This document shows, piece by piece, positions 7,669 to 15,564 of a DNA stretch of 64,000 nt. The notes under the pieces were generated by a model. That model made no database searches. It was given only the letters and a program-made list of their open reading frames with translations, and had not been told where the DNA came from. Made by a program: the position numbers and the translations under genes. The stretch is from positions 1,488,001-1,552,000 of the forward strand of contig NZ_CP029462.1 of assembly GCF_003367905.1 (NCBI RefSeq), read 5' to 3'. The DNA is from Megasphaera stantonii (GTDB lineage: Bacteria; Bacillota; Negativicutes; Veillonellales; Megasphaeraceae). Positions within the stretch are counted from its first letter, which is position 1; each line of letters begins with the position of its first letter.

Positions 7669-9477
7669 TTAAAAAAGCTTCCCGAAAAATCGGGAAGGCT
7701 GATGGGCGGTATGTCCTGTTTTCTTGGCATAACTGATATATAAGCGTTCTTGGGCGCGCGTGACCGCGACGTAAGCTAACCGTCGCTCTTCTTCCAGATC
7801 TGCCGTATCATGGCTGGTATCGGGCAATATGCCGTCTGCCGCGCCGATCAGGAAGACGACGCGGAATTCCATCCCTTTGGCGCTGTGAATAGAGAGAGCC
7901 GATACGTAGTCGGCATCAGGCGTCGCGGCAAGCTGTTCCATGTGCCGACGCTGCTTTTGCAGGATCGATACATGCTTCAGTAGTTCTTGCGGCGTGCGGA
8001 AGGGTTCTGTCTGCGAGAGTACGGTATCCAGTACGGAATCATCGTTAGTGAACTGTTGGCATAGTAACGTTTTCCAAAGCTGAAGCACGGTATTCTTCAA
8101 CGGGACAGATTGGCTGGCTTCTAGGATGGAAACCAGTTGAAGCGCTGTATCCCGCATAGATTCATCCGGTATGAACGACGGAAGCAGCGCAAGCCGGTCT
8201 TCTCCTGTGTCCGCGTGTCGGCGGTTCAGCATGCGCCATATGTCGTCGTTGCCGCCCATGGCATGCAGTATATGTTTCCAGTCCATTGAAGATGCAAGGT
8301 TCATCCCGGCCCGGAGAAGTGAAAAGAGCGTACGGTATACGGGCCTATCGTACAGAAACCGTCCATTACGTTGTACGACGGGAATCGACGACGTATACAG
8401 GCGGTTTACGAGGCAATGAGCGGCGGCAGACGAACGGTATAACACGGCCATGCCGGCATAGGGAATCCCGCTTTGGTACAGGGCTTTGATATGGTTTACG
8501 ACGAAATCCGCTTCGGCCGTATCGGTCGCCGCGGCATAATATACGGGAGCCGGGTATTCTTTCTGTTGCCGTACCGGTACGAGCGGCTCATAGCCTGGCG
8601 TCAGACGATTGCCTAATGCGAGGATAGACGGCGTATTGCGATAGTTTTTCATCAGCGTAACGCAGTGTACGGCATCGCCGTAAAAGGAACAGAAGTCGGT
8701 TAGGATATCCGGTGTTGCGCCTCTAAAACGGTAGATGCTTTGCCTTGGGTCGCCTACGACGGTCAGGTTTGTCGATTTCCGCTTGGGTGCCAATTGCTTC
8801 AGGATCGCCCATTGGATCGGATTGATATCCTGAAACTCATCAACGAGGATATAGCGGAATAGGTTCTGATAGTGCCGGCGCAGTTCTGGATGCTCTTTCA
8901 GCAGCTGATAACAAAACAGCTGCATTGAATCGAAATCCATCACATGATACGTGTGCTGCTGTTGTACGTACGCCTTCCGGAATACGGCAAGATTTCCGCT
9001 TACCGTGACGGCATGCAGCGTGTGTAAGGCATCCTCTGTTGTTAGTGTTTCGTGTAATTGCAGGTTTTGCAAAATGAACTGCGCTAACCGTTTCTGCTGC
9101 GATGCCGAAAGCAGCGAATATCCCTGATAGCCGTGGTTGCGAAGGATATGGTAGAACAGGCTGTGGAACGTCATCACGGAAATATGATGTTCCGTTGGCA
9201 GACGCTGCTTAATTTCTTCGACGGCCTTCCGGGTAAAGCTGATGACCAGAAGCGTATGTGCGTCCGGGTCGGTATGCTGGATATACTGGAGCTTGGCGAT
9301 GATACAGGCGCTTTTTCCGGTACCTGCTCCGGCTTGGATACACTGGACGCCATGAATCGCTTGGACGGCAGCCCGTTGTTCTTCGTTTAACGGGAATAGA
9401 AACGCTTCCGCAGCAGACGGGACGACATGAAGATGCGGATAAGACGAAGCAGACTGTTCTTTTGGAATAGGATACAT
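7669..9477 (-). CDS. UvrD/Rep-like superfamily 1 helicase
   Basis: 602 residues from ATG 9477, which has AAAGGAGG 8 bases upstream; an upstream in-frame ATG at 9501 lies next to a terminator with no such site. Motifs in order: 'QAGAGTGKSACI' (Walker A), 'LLVISFTRKAVEEIKQRL', 'VDEFQDINPIQWAIL' (Walker B), 'VVGDPRQSIYRFRGA', 'YRNTPSILALGNRL', 'ALSIHSAKGMEFRVVF' and 'LAYVAVTRAQERLYIS'. It is a compact UvrD-like 3'-5' DNA helicase, the first gene of the leftward operon, and probably serves replication or recombination of the element. Confidence 0.9.
   Translation of the reverse strand: MYPIPKEQSASSYPHLHVVPSAAEAFLFPLNEEQRAAVQAIHGVQCIQAGAGTGKSACIIAKLQYIQHTDPDAHTLLVISFTRKAVEEIKQRLPTEHHISVMTFHSLFYHILRNHGYQGYSLLSASQQKRLAQFILQNLQLHETLTTEDALHTLHAVTVSGNLAVFRKAYVQQQHTYHVMDFDSMQLFCYQLLKEHPELRRHYQNLFRYILVDEFQDINPIQWAILKQLAPKRKSTNLTVVGDPRQSIYRFRGATPDILTDFCSFYGDAVHCVTLMKNYRNTPSILALGNRLTPGYEPLVPVRQQKEYPAPVYYAAATDTAEADFVVNHIKALYQSGIPYAGMAVLYRSSAAAHCLVNRLYTSSIPVVQRNGRFLYDRPVYRTLFSLLRAGMNLASSMDWKHILHAMGGNDDIWRMLNRRHADTGEDRLALLPSFIPDESMRDTALQLVSILEASQSVPLKNTVLQLWKTLLCQQFTNDDSVLDTVLSQTEPFRTPQELLKHVSILQKQRRHMEQLAATPDADYVSALSIHSAKGMEFRVVFLIGAADGILPDTSHDTADLEEERRLAYVAVTRAQERLYISYAKKTGHTAHQPSRFFGKLF
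7671..7697 (-). terminator. Terminator overlapping the helicase stop codon
   Basis: Leftward CTTCCCGA-tttt-TCGGGAAG then GC and six T; the T run contains the TAA stop (7671-7669). The hairpin encodes the last residues of the helicase and lies just upstream of the metallopeptidase ribosome site. Confidence 0.75.
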
Positions 9478-9501
9478 AGGGATTCCTCCTTTGCGGAACA
9501 T

Positions 9502-9532
9502 AAAAAAAGCGGCCTATCTGGTGGATAGACCG
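9502..9532 (-). terminator. Leader terminator before the helicase gene
   Basis: Leftward CGGTCTATC-caccA-GATAGGCCG (one mismatch) then C and seven T, directly before the helicase ribosome site. Placed in the 5' leader, it would stop all transcripts of the operon unless it is overridden. Confidence 0.65.
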
Positions 9533-9753
9533 TGAAAAAACAGATAACGATATGGGGCTGGCACGAATCATACATATCAATCCTTTCTCTGGATAGAATC
9601 AAACCACCGGGGGCTGATATTTTTTAGGCAGCCTGTGCCTGTACTATCAGGTACTGTCTGGGAATATATATGTTTTGAAACGTATAAAACGTGAATTTCT
9701 TTCAGGAAAACGGCAGAAGAAGACTGTAATTCTATAGATGAAAGGCTGAACGT

Positions 9754-10008
9754 ATGCCCAAATTTTTTAAGAAAGGACATATTTTTGTGTATTTTGAAAT
9801 TATAAATGTAAGAAAGTTACGAGCGATACGGCGGCAGAAAAAATTGTCGCTAGCCTCTGTTGCGCGGCTGTGCGGCATGCATCCGTCTACGCTGTCGAAT
9901 TATGAATTAGAAAAAACGACAATGCCGGCGAAGGTATTGGTTCGCCTGCTTATGCTGTATCAGATTGATATAGCGGATATTACAACGGAAGGGAAAGAAC
10001 GAGTATGA
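9754..10008 (+). CDS. XRE-family regulator 1
   Basis: 84 residues from ATG 9754 (GAAAGG 8 bases upstream; GTG at 9787 is an alternative). The helix-turn-helix spans about 22-75: 'VRKLRAIRRQKKLSLASVARLCGMHPSTLSNYELEKTTMPAKVL' in part. It is divergent from the helicase operon, with about 220 bases between them that would hold both promoters, and its last codon overlaps the next gene (ATGA at 10005-10008). This suggests a switch controlling the recombination operon. Confidence 0.8.
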   Translation: MPKFFKKGHIFVYFEIINVRKLRAIRRQKKLSLASVARLCGMHPSTLSNYELEKTTMPAKVLVRLLMLYQIDIADITTEGKERV

Positions 10009-10253
10009 ATCAAATACCAGTAGAAATGATATGGCGGGAAGAAGGACAACGTTTACAGCATATGCGGGAAACACTACATATTGGCAGGTACGAATTTGCC
10101 AAAACCTTAGGCGTTTCCTACTCATCGCTCCGGCGTCTGGAAGAAGGAGAACGGGTACGCCGTCGTAAGATGTTTATTCAAAGCTATAAAAACGCGCTGC
10201 TGTTGTATTGCAGTCAAAACCAATTAACGTTATATGCAAATCATGTATCGTAA
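10005..10253 (+). CDS. XRE-family regulator 2
   Basis: 82 residues, translationally coupled to regulator 1 by an ATGA overlap. The helix-turn-helix is at about 14-45 ('RLQHMRETLHIGRYEFAKTLGVSYSSLRRLEEGERV'). Short, with no further domain. Two adjacent small XRE proteins in this position may work together, or act as a repressor and an antagonist. Confidence 0.75.
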   Translation: MNQIPVEMIWREEGQRLQHMRETLHIGRYEFAKTLGVSYSSLRRLEEGERVRRRKMFIQSYKNALLLYCSQNQLTLYANHVS

Positions 10254-10313
10254 AAATTTTTTTATTGTACGTATGAAAAATCGCTATATCAGGCTTAATA
10301 GATAAATAATATG

Positions 10314-10406
10314 CACCGTTTCCGAGACAAAATGGGATGGCCCAATCGTTGATAAATGGCATACGTATCAGCTTTACGGCCATTCTGCTTCGTTGCGGAA
10401 ACGGTG
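10314..10406. repeat. Inverted repeat at the start of the initiator gene
   Basis: CACCGTTTCCG (10314-10324) and CGGAAACGGTG (10396-10406) are perfect 11-bp inverted copies 71 bases apart and span the predicted start of the initiator gene. Possible replication origin nick/binding region, or a leader structure. Confidence 0.4.
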
Positions 10407-11626
10407 TACATTTCGTGTCGAACAGAGGTGAAAAATGTATCGTACATACTTTTGAAGCACAATATACCACGACGTTGCATACCCTGATTCGTGTGATGGA
10501 TTGCCTTCATTTGTCGGAACAGAAGAAACAGGAGATTCGCTCCTATGCATCGTCTCCCCATACAATGGGGTTGCATTACCGATGCCATGAACAATATTAC
10601 CGGATACCTGGTATACGCAGGATTACATGTAGCGCAAAGAAGTACCGGCGAGATTATGCCTGCTTTTGGAGTGTACGGTATTATATTCAGATACAGGTCG
10701 AACCGCAAATGATGATATGCGGAATGCGGACTGTTGATTTATTTTGCTGTACACCGGAAAATATTAAGGCACTGACTGATATTTTCTATATGTATCTGTT
10801 CGAGGTCTTCTCCATGGAACGAATCGCACGGCTGGAACACTGGAACCTGACACGGATTGATTATGCCATAAATATACGCTGCGACTATCCGGAACTGTTT
10901 TTTGATATGATAAAACGAATAGACAGACATAAAATCGTATATGCAGGGAGCTACGCGTCGTCACTGGAAAAAAAGCGGAAAAGCTCTAAATTCATCCTGT
11001 ATGATAAACAAGAAGAAATCATGGATACTCAGCCTGCATTGGATACCCGTCCGGATATCGACGCCGAAGAGTGGAACCTGTATACAGAGGAATCCCAGCA
11101 CATTATCCGGATGGAATATCAGTGTTATGCCGATAAAATACAGGCGATGAAAGCAAAATGTCCAGAACTACGCTGTTATGAGTTTAATTTTGGATTATTC
11201 GACGAATATTTGGGAAACAGTCTCTTATACAAAGAATACACGGAAACCATCGGAACCGGTGATTTTTATAAATACCGGAACGATGCGATCCGGCGTATAG
11301 CACATAGTCCATTTACAGAAAAGATGAAAATAAAGCTCCGCTGCACGATGATGCTTTGCGCCCGGGCCCGGCATGTCCGGGAAGCAGAAAAACAGTTTAC
11401 TACCGGTACAATGGTACGGGATAATGGAAACGCTATCGAATTTCAAGGCAGTAAAGAAACGTTTCGGCGATATATCCGGCAGTTAGAATCCATCGGCATA
11501 GCCCCGGTCCCTATTCCGAAAGAATGGTATTCCTCGAATCCTAAATACGGCAGGATTCCCAACGTGATTCCCAACCCGATTCCGGAGGAATGGAAACAGT
11601 TGTCTCAAGAGCTGCGGAATAGGTGA
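10337..11626 (+). CDS. Replication-initiator-like protein (Rep_trans/phage CRI type)
   Basis: 429 residues as drawn from ATG 10337, which lacks a good ribosome site, so the real start may be further in. The centre reads like rolling-circle initiators of small plasmids and elements: 'LEHWNLTRIDYAINIRC' (acid-rich strand), 'YAGSYASSLEKKRKSSKFILYDKQEE', then 'IIRMEYQCY' and a mixed helical C-terminus with 'FGLFDEYLGNSLLYKEY'. I assign the family from this order of motifs, not a single diagnostic site; the catalytic tyrosine is not certain. It follows the two XRE genes and ends in its own terminator. Confidence 0.6.
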   Translation: MAQSLINGIRISFTAILLRCGNGVHFVSNRGEKCIVHTFEAQYTTTLHTLIRVMDCLHLSEQKKQEIRSYASSPHTMGLHYRCHEQYYRIPGIRRITCSAKKYRRDYACFWSVRYYIQIQVEPQMMICGMRTVDLFCCTPENIKALTDIFYMYLFEVFSMERIARLEHWNLTRIDYAINIRCDYPELFFDMIKRIDRHKIVYAGSYASSLEKKRKSSKFILYDKQEEIMDTQPALDTRPDIDAEEWNLYTEESQHIIRMEYQCYADKIQAMKAKCPELRCYEFNFGLFDEYLGNSLLYKEYTETIGTGDFYKYRNDAIRRIAHSPFTEKMKIKLRCTMMLCARARHVREAEKQFTTGTMVRDNGNAIEFQGSKETFRRYIRQLESIGIAPVPIPKEWYSSNPKYGRIPNVIPNPIPEEWKQLSQELRNR

Positions 11627-11682
11627 TGTACGCTCTAGGCCGGTATATACGATGAAAACGAAGCATGGCGTCACATAATGCA

Positions 11683-11733
11683 GAAAACCCGTCATATAAC
11701 AGCTGTCATAGCGTTGTATGGCGGGTTTTCTTA
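11683..11733 (+). terminator. Intrinsic terminator after the initiator gene
   Basis: GAAAACCCG and CGGGTTTTC arms, with further CATA/TATG pairing inside, followed by TTAT. Confidence 0.7.
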
Positions 11734-11802
11734 TATCTTCCTTGTGTAATGCAGCAATGCATATGTAATTAGGTTTTCTTATATAGGGCAAGCTATACGA
11801 AA

Positions 11803-12162
11803 CTAGTCGTTTCGTATGCCGAGTATGACTTCAATCGCTTTTTGCTGGGCCGATGATAACGTACGGAACCGGTTGATTAACCGGATTTCACGGCCGGAAA
11901 ACGTTTGATAGTCTGTCTTCGGATCTTTAATTTTCTTTGCATCGCGCAACTGGCAGTACTCATGGGGATATCCCAAGAGCGTACAGACGGGAATTCGTCC
12001 GTAATCGGCGATCTCAATCAGGCTGGCGACATCAGGCATATTGATATTATTTTCCCATGAATGGACGGCTTGTTTTGATACATGGAATAATGAGCCGAAT
12101 TCTGCCTGTGTCAGCCCAAGCCGTAGCCGAAGCTGTTTTATGCGTTCTCCTATTGTTTCCAT
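11803..12162 (-). CDS. XRE-family repressor-like protein
   Basis: 119 residues from ATG 12162 (AAGGAG about 12 bases upstream). Classic N-terminal helix-turn-helix: 'IGERIKQLRLRLGLTQAEFGSLFHVSKQAVHSWENN' in part, residues 3-58. The C-terminal half ends with 'LSSAQQKAIEVILGI', an oligomerisation-like helix of phage repressors without a LexA-type peptidase. It faces the small membrane gene and integrase across an AT-rich 240-base region, the place expected for a repressor controlling excision. Confidence 0.82.
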   Translation of the reverse strand: METIGERIKQLRLRLGLTQAEFGSLFHVSKQAVHSWENNINMPDVASLIEIADYGRIPVCTLLGYPHEYCQLRDAKKIKDPKTDYQTFSGREIRLINRFRTLSSAQQKAIEVILGIRND

Positions 12163-12400
12163 AGCGGTTCTGTTCTCCTTATATGGCTCTAGTATATAGA
12201 AGAACGGAGAATACATGGGATATAATCTATTTAAAATATACTTTGAAAATATATTATAAATGGATTATAATGGAAACAACATATTTGGGGGAAACTGTGA
12301 AAAAAATAGAGAAAAAACGGCTAGTGATAAAAAAGAATCTCCGCATTGTGGAAACGTTATAGAAAGAAAATATTATATTTACATGGAAGGAGTTTTTACA

Positions 12401-12547
12401 TTGCCACTTATATTGGTTGCACTAGTTTTTTTAGCCGTAGGTCCCGTGGCTTTTCAGCTTATCCTCGGATTAATTTCTTCTTTAACTCCAGTATTCGTAA
12501 TTGGAGGAATTGTTTTTCTTGTTTTCAAAGCATTATCTAATAAGTAA
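12401..12547 (+). CDS. Small hydrophobic membrane protein, 48 residues
   Basis: TTG start at 12401 has GGAAGGAG 8 bases upstream; ATG at 12383 overlaps that site and is less likely. Almost the whole protein is hydrophobic ('LILVALVFLAVGPVAFQLIL' and 'VFVIGGIVFLVFKAL'), so two membrane helices with a lysine end. A strong terminator follows at once. Function unknown; a holin-like or toxin-like role is possible but unsupported. Confidence 0.55.
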   Translation: MPLILVALVFLAVGPVAFQLILGLISSLTPVFVIGGIVFLVFKALSNK

Positions 12548-12588
12548 CACAAAGAGGCTGCAACTGCAGCCTCTTTGTGTTATATTTT
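12547..12588 (+). terminator. Perfect 16-bp stem terminator
   Basis: ACACAAAGAGGCTGCA and its exact complement surround a 2-base loop, then TATATTTTTG. Confidence 0.85.
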
Positions 12589-12835
12589 TGATCTTCTTCT
12601 AAACCACGTAAAATGACACGCCAACATTGTAACGTTTTTAGGACCTGTTGTACATCCTTTTAATTTCCAGCCAGCATAAATTCTAATAGAACCATTTATA
12701 TCATAGACGCGTTAGATAATAGCGCCAGGTAGCCGTAAAAATATTTCGCCCATTAGCGATATAGCTTTCCCAATACATAATGTAGAATGAGCATGCGGGT
12801 TACTATATTCATTAATATTGCATTATTATGAAACG

Positions 12836-12917
12836 GGAATATTTATAATCGTTTTATCCTGTCAATTATGTGAGTTGGCAGGTATCCTAACGGTTATTGA
12901 ATATTCCTGTTTTTTTG
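12836..12917 (+). terminator. Long imperfect hairpin with T run
   Basis: Arms of about 30 bases (GGAATATTtATAAtCGTT and AACGgTTATtgAATATTCC, with inner CCTG/CAGG) end in TGTTTTTTTG. It looks like the end of an unannotated RNA, or a terminator that insulates the integrase. Confidence 0.45.
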
Positions 12918-12958
12918 TTGGATGAATTGCTAAACTATTTATACCTTTCATCTTACTA

Positions 12959-13123
12959 ATGCATTTCATACAGCACTTTATGTTTTGGATGCTTTCGGTG
13001 GAATTTTCAGTCATCGAAGATAACTTATATATAGGTTCTGAAATAAGCGTGATGTCCGTTTTGTTTGGGGCAATATCTTTGACATTTGTCTTGCAATCAT
13101 TGTTGTTTTACTATAAAATATAA
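12959..13123 (+). CDS. Doubtful small membrane ORF, 54 residues
   Basis: ATG to TAA with a hydrophobic C-terminal half ('VMSVLFGAISLTFVLQSLLF'). It has no ribosome site, so the call is weak, but the size and helix resemble small accessory proteins near integrases. Confidence 0.25.
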   Translation: MHFIQHFMFWMLSVEFSVIEDNLYIGSEISVMSVLFGAISLTFVLQSLLFYYKI

Positions 13124-13177
13124 TAGGGGGTTTTTAAACCTAAAATATAAGAAAGGAGAAAAATCACGAATAAGTAC

Positions 13178-14545
13178 GTGTCTGTAAAATACCTATCAGA
13201 CACATACGGAATACCGCAGTCAACGTTGTACAGAGCGGCCAAAGAAAGTCGTATTAAACAAAAAAACGAAGGGCGCCGTATATTGCTTGATGAATCGTCG
13301 GTAATCCGTACTTACGTACATAAAGACAGGAGGTTTTCTTCCAATCTGAAGGGAGAAAACTCCAACATGACAACAATACAAAAGACACCGCCGACAGGCA
13401 AAGGTACCATACAGAAGAAAAAAAATAACCAAGGAAGGGTATATTATCAGGTTATTAAATTTCCTATGGGATATGATAATGACGGACATGTGATTTACGA
13501 ACGCTCTCAGTGTTTTAGGACGAAACAAGAAGCGGAAGACGCGCGGCTGGAATTAATGTACAAGCGTAAGTATGAGCCTGCCGTATCGGCTAAAACGAAT
13601 GATACGAAGGCATCGTCGAAAAGCGTCTCGGCGTATACAGAATTAATGGATTATGTAGAGGCTTACGTTATTCCCAACTATCGGGATAATGAGACGAAGA
13701 TCAATACGCGAAGACAATTCGAAATATATTACTTTGACGAGCTGTCTAAAGTAACTGTACAAGAATGTACCGCGATTGTTATTCAAAAAATTTTGAACGC
13801 CATGAACGAGCGTAGATGCCCTAAAGCTACATATCAAATTCTGAAGAGATTCTTTTTCTGGTTGAAACGACAGGGGCGTATTAGCCGAAATCCGATGGAA
13901 TTTGTTACATGCCCGAAACATGTGCCGAAGAAAAAACAGAATCGCTCTCCCCTAACGGCGGAAGAAGAAAGAAAATTAAAAAAATTTTTGCATAGCGACG
14001 ATTTTATGGCGATTCGGTATGGAGCTCTCATTTTGGTTTTATTGTCGTCTGGAATTCGTCCTGGCGAAGCAGCCGGGTTGGAACGATGCAATATCGACTG
14101 GGAAAAAAGAGCCATTAAAGTAGAAAAAACGATTGGACATTCGCGGGAAATTCAAAAGGTCAGAAATTTCACTAAAACCCCGCAAGGACAACGCTGGGTT
14201 CCGATTTCGAGTGAAGCTTGCGAAGCGCTTAAAAAGTATTTAAACGCACGACCTGATTCACAATGGGTATTTACGTCGCAGCGGGATCCGCAAAAGCATA
14301 TTGAATTAGAATGCATGTATGCTGCTATAAATGCCGTGGGAAGACGAGCAGGTATTAAGCGGTCATTATTCGGATATTTATTTCGACATACTTTTATTAC
14401 AAATGCCGTGCATCATAATATTCCAGCTGCGGAATTGCGTTTTATAACAGGACATAAAAATACCAGTATGATTAACGAAGTATATGCGAATCATCAAAAC
14501 GATAATATTATCTCAACATATCGAGACTTTTTTGATGGCATATAA
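13178..14545 (+). CDS. Tyrosine recombinase (integrase) of the element
   Basis: 455 residues from GTG 13178. An excisionase-like winged helix leads (residues 2-45, 'YLSDTYGIPQSTLYRAAKES'), followed by an arm-binding domain (about 75-115, 'GRVYYQVIKFPMGYDNDG'), a SAM-like core-binding domain (150-255) and a catalytic domain with R in 'SSGIRPGEAAGLE', 'YLFRHTFITNAV', 'TGHKNTSMI' and the nucleophile in 'NEVYANH'. The good ribosome site (AAAGGAG) is 7 bases before an in-frame ACG at 13166 rather than before the GTG, so the true start may be ACG, adding four residues. Acts on the 15-bp core. Confidence 0.9.
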   Translation: MSVKYLSDTYGIPQSTLYRAAKESRIKQKNEGRRILLDESSVIRTYVHKDRRFSSNLKGENSNMTTIQKTPPTGKGTIQKKKNNQGRVYYQVIKFPMGYDNDGHVIYERSQCFRTKQEAEDARLELMYKRKYEPAVSAKTNDTKASSKSVSAYTELMDYVEAYVIPNYRDNETKINTRRQFEIYYFDELSKVTVQECTAIVIQKILNAMNERRCPKATYQILKRFFFWLKRQGRISRNPMEFVTCPKHVPKKKQNRSPLTAEEERKLKKFLHSDDFMAIRYGALILVLLSSGIRPGEAAGLERCNIDWEKRAIKVEKTIGHSREIQKVRNFTKTPQGQRWVPISSEACEALKKYLNARPDSQWVFTSQRDPQKHIELECMYAAINAVGRRAGIKRSLFGYLFRHTFITNAVHHNIPAAELRFITGHKNTSMINEVYANHQNDNIISTYRDFFDGI

Positions 14546-14558
14546 AGGATACACGATA

Positions 14559-14579
14559 GGTTACACATACAGGTTACAC
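14559..14579. repeat. Right arm-type integrase sites
   Basis: GGTTACAC at 14559-14566 and 14572-14579, the mirror image of the left pair, directly after the integrase stop codon. Confidence 0.55.
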
Positions 14580-14655
14580 GTGTAAAAGAATGTAGTTGGG
14601 ATGCCGAAAGAAATGGCTTAACCATGCGAAATATGGGATGTCTGAATAGAAAACG

Positions 14656-14670
14656 CATCATTATAAACTA
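14656..14670. repeat. attR core of the integrated element
   Basis: Exact copy of the 15-bp core at 4375-4389, 111 bases after the integrase stop. From here to the terminator at 14786 I see no gene. Confidence 0.8.
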
Positions 14671-14785
14671 AATCTCCGCAAAAATCTAATCTTTTTCTAT
14701 GTGTGAATAATATGTATTGCGAATTGTCATGATGAATTGAGGCGATGTGACTACCTTGGAGGGGATTGGATGGGATAAAGGCGTG

Positions 14786-14815
14786 AAAAAGCCTCCGGCA
14801 TAGAGGGTCGGAGGC
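14786..14815 (-). terminator. Intrinsic terminator of the HD-protein gene
   Basis: Leftward GCCTCCG, 11-base loop, CGGAGGC, TTTTT. Confidence 0.85.
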
Positions 14816-14829
14816 GGCGTATGGTCAGG

Positions 14830-15495
14830 TCAGCAGATCTTGTTGCCGTTGGCCGTCATCTTAAAGCGCAGGCCCAGCCGTTCGGCGGCGCGCTTGCACA
14901 TGAGCATGCGCTGGAGGAAGATTTCGAAGTAATCCATCATGGAGCAGATCGTCTCGTCCAGCTCGATTTCCAGGGTGACGACCTTTTTGGCGGCGTCGAT
15001 TTTCAGCTTGGACGACAGGGCGGCGTAGTTTACCTGGTCGTGCTTGTCGAAGGTTTCCCGGACCTGATTGCGGACGCGGTTGCGGCGCACGTCGGTCTTG
15101 TCGGCCAGGATCAGGGCCGCCGACACGGGGTCTACGGCCGTGCCGCTGCCCTCGTCGTGCTGGCCGATGGCCGTGATGATGACGGCGATGTCCTCAGGCG
15201 GCGCGCCCCAATGGCGGAGGAACTGGAAGGCCATGAGGGCTCCCGTGTGGGCGTGGTCGACGCGGTTGATGCAGTTGCCCAGGTCGTGCATGTAGCCGGC
15301 GATGCGGGCCAGCTCGACGGTGTGCTCGTCGTAGCCGAGCTTTTTCAGGATTTTGCCGGCTGTGACGGCGACCTTGGCGGCGTGGCGGCGCGAATGCTCC
15401 GTGTAGCCCAGGACGCCGAGCACTTCGTTGCCCTGTTCGAGGTAGATGTTCAGTTCTTTGGCGTTCATTACGTTTTCATAGGTGAATTTTTTCAT
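14830..15495 (-). CDS. HD domain phosphohydrolase
   Basis: 221 residues with one HD domain: first histidine in 'HSRRHAAKVAV', the HD pair in 'YMHDLGN' (about residue 70), third histidine in 'VDHAHTGALM' and a distal aspartate in 'LILADKTDVRR'. Such proteins hydrolyse phosphate esters of nucleotides or signalling molecules; the substrate is unknown. It follows the phoH-like gene with a 69-base gap holding a GC-rich hairpin, so the two may be co-transcribed. Confidence 0.85.
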   Translation of the reverse strand: MKKFTYENVMNAKELNIYLEQGNEVLGVLGYTEHSRRHAAKVAVTAGKILKKLGYDEHTVELARIAGYMHDLGNCINRVDHAHTGALMAFQFLRHWGAPPEDIAVIITAIGQHDEGSGTAVDPVSAALILADKTDVRRNRVRNQVRETFDKHDQVNYAALSSKLKIDAAKKVVTLEIELDETICSMMDYFEIFLQRMLMCKRAAERLGLRFKMTANGNKIC

Positions 15496-15564
15496 AGTCG
15501 TGCTGTGCAGGGAAGGCCTTGGCTCCGCCTGTGCGGCGCGCCTTCCCTTATCCTTTCCTTATAT

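Larger units (their letters stand above)
12589..13165. other. 577-base AT-rich stretch without a clear gene
   Basis: No ORF with a convincing ribosome site. It holds a long imperfect hairpin (12836-12908) ending in a T run and a possible 54-residue ORF (12959-13123). The integrase promoter must lie here. Confidence 0.6.
4375..14670. mobile_element. 10.3-kb integrated element (plasmid- or phage-satellite-like)
   Basis: Bounded by the 15-bp direct repeat. The integrase gene sits at the right edge, paired arm-type sites at both ends point inward, and the base composition is more AT-rich than the flanks. Contents: leftward recombination operon (4583-9477), two rightward XRE genes and a replication-initiator-like gene (9754-11626), a leftward XRE repressor-like gene (11803-12162), a small membrane protein and the integrase. 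No portal, terminase, capsid, relaxase, T4SS or resistance gene is visible, so it is either an integrated plasmid-like element, a mobilisable element of unknown partner, or a phage satellite. Confidence 0.8.
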
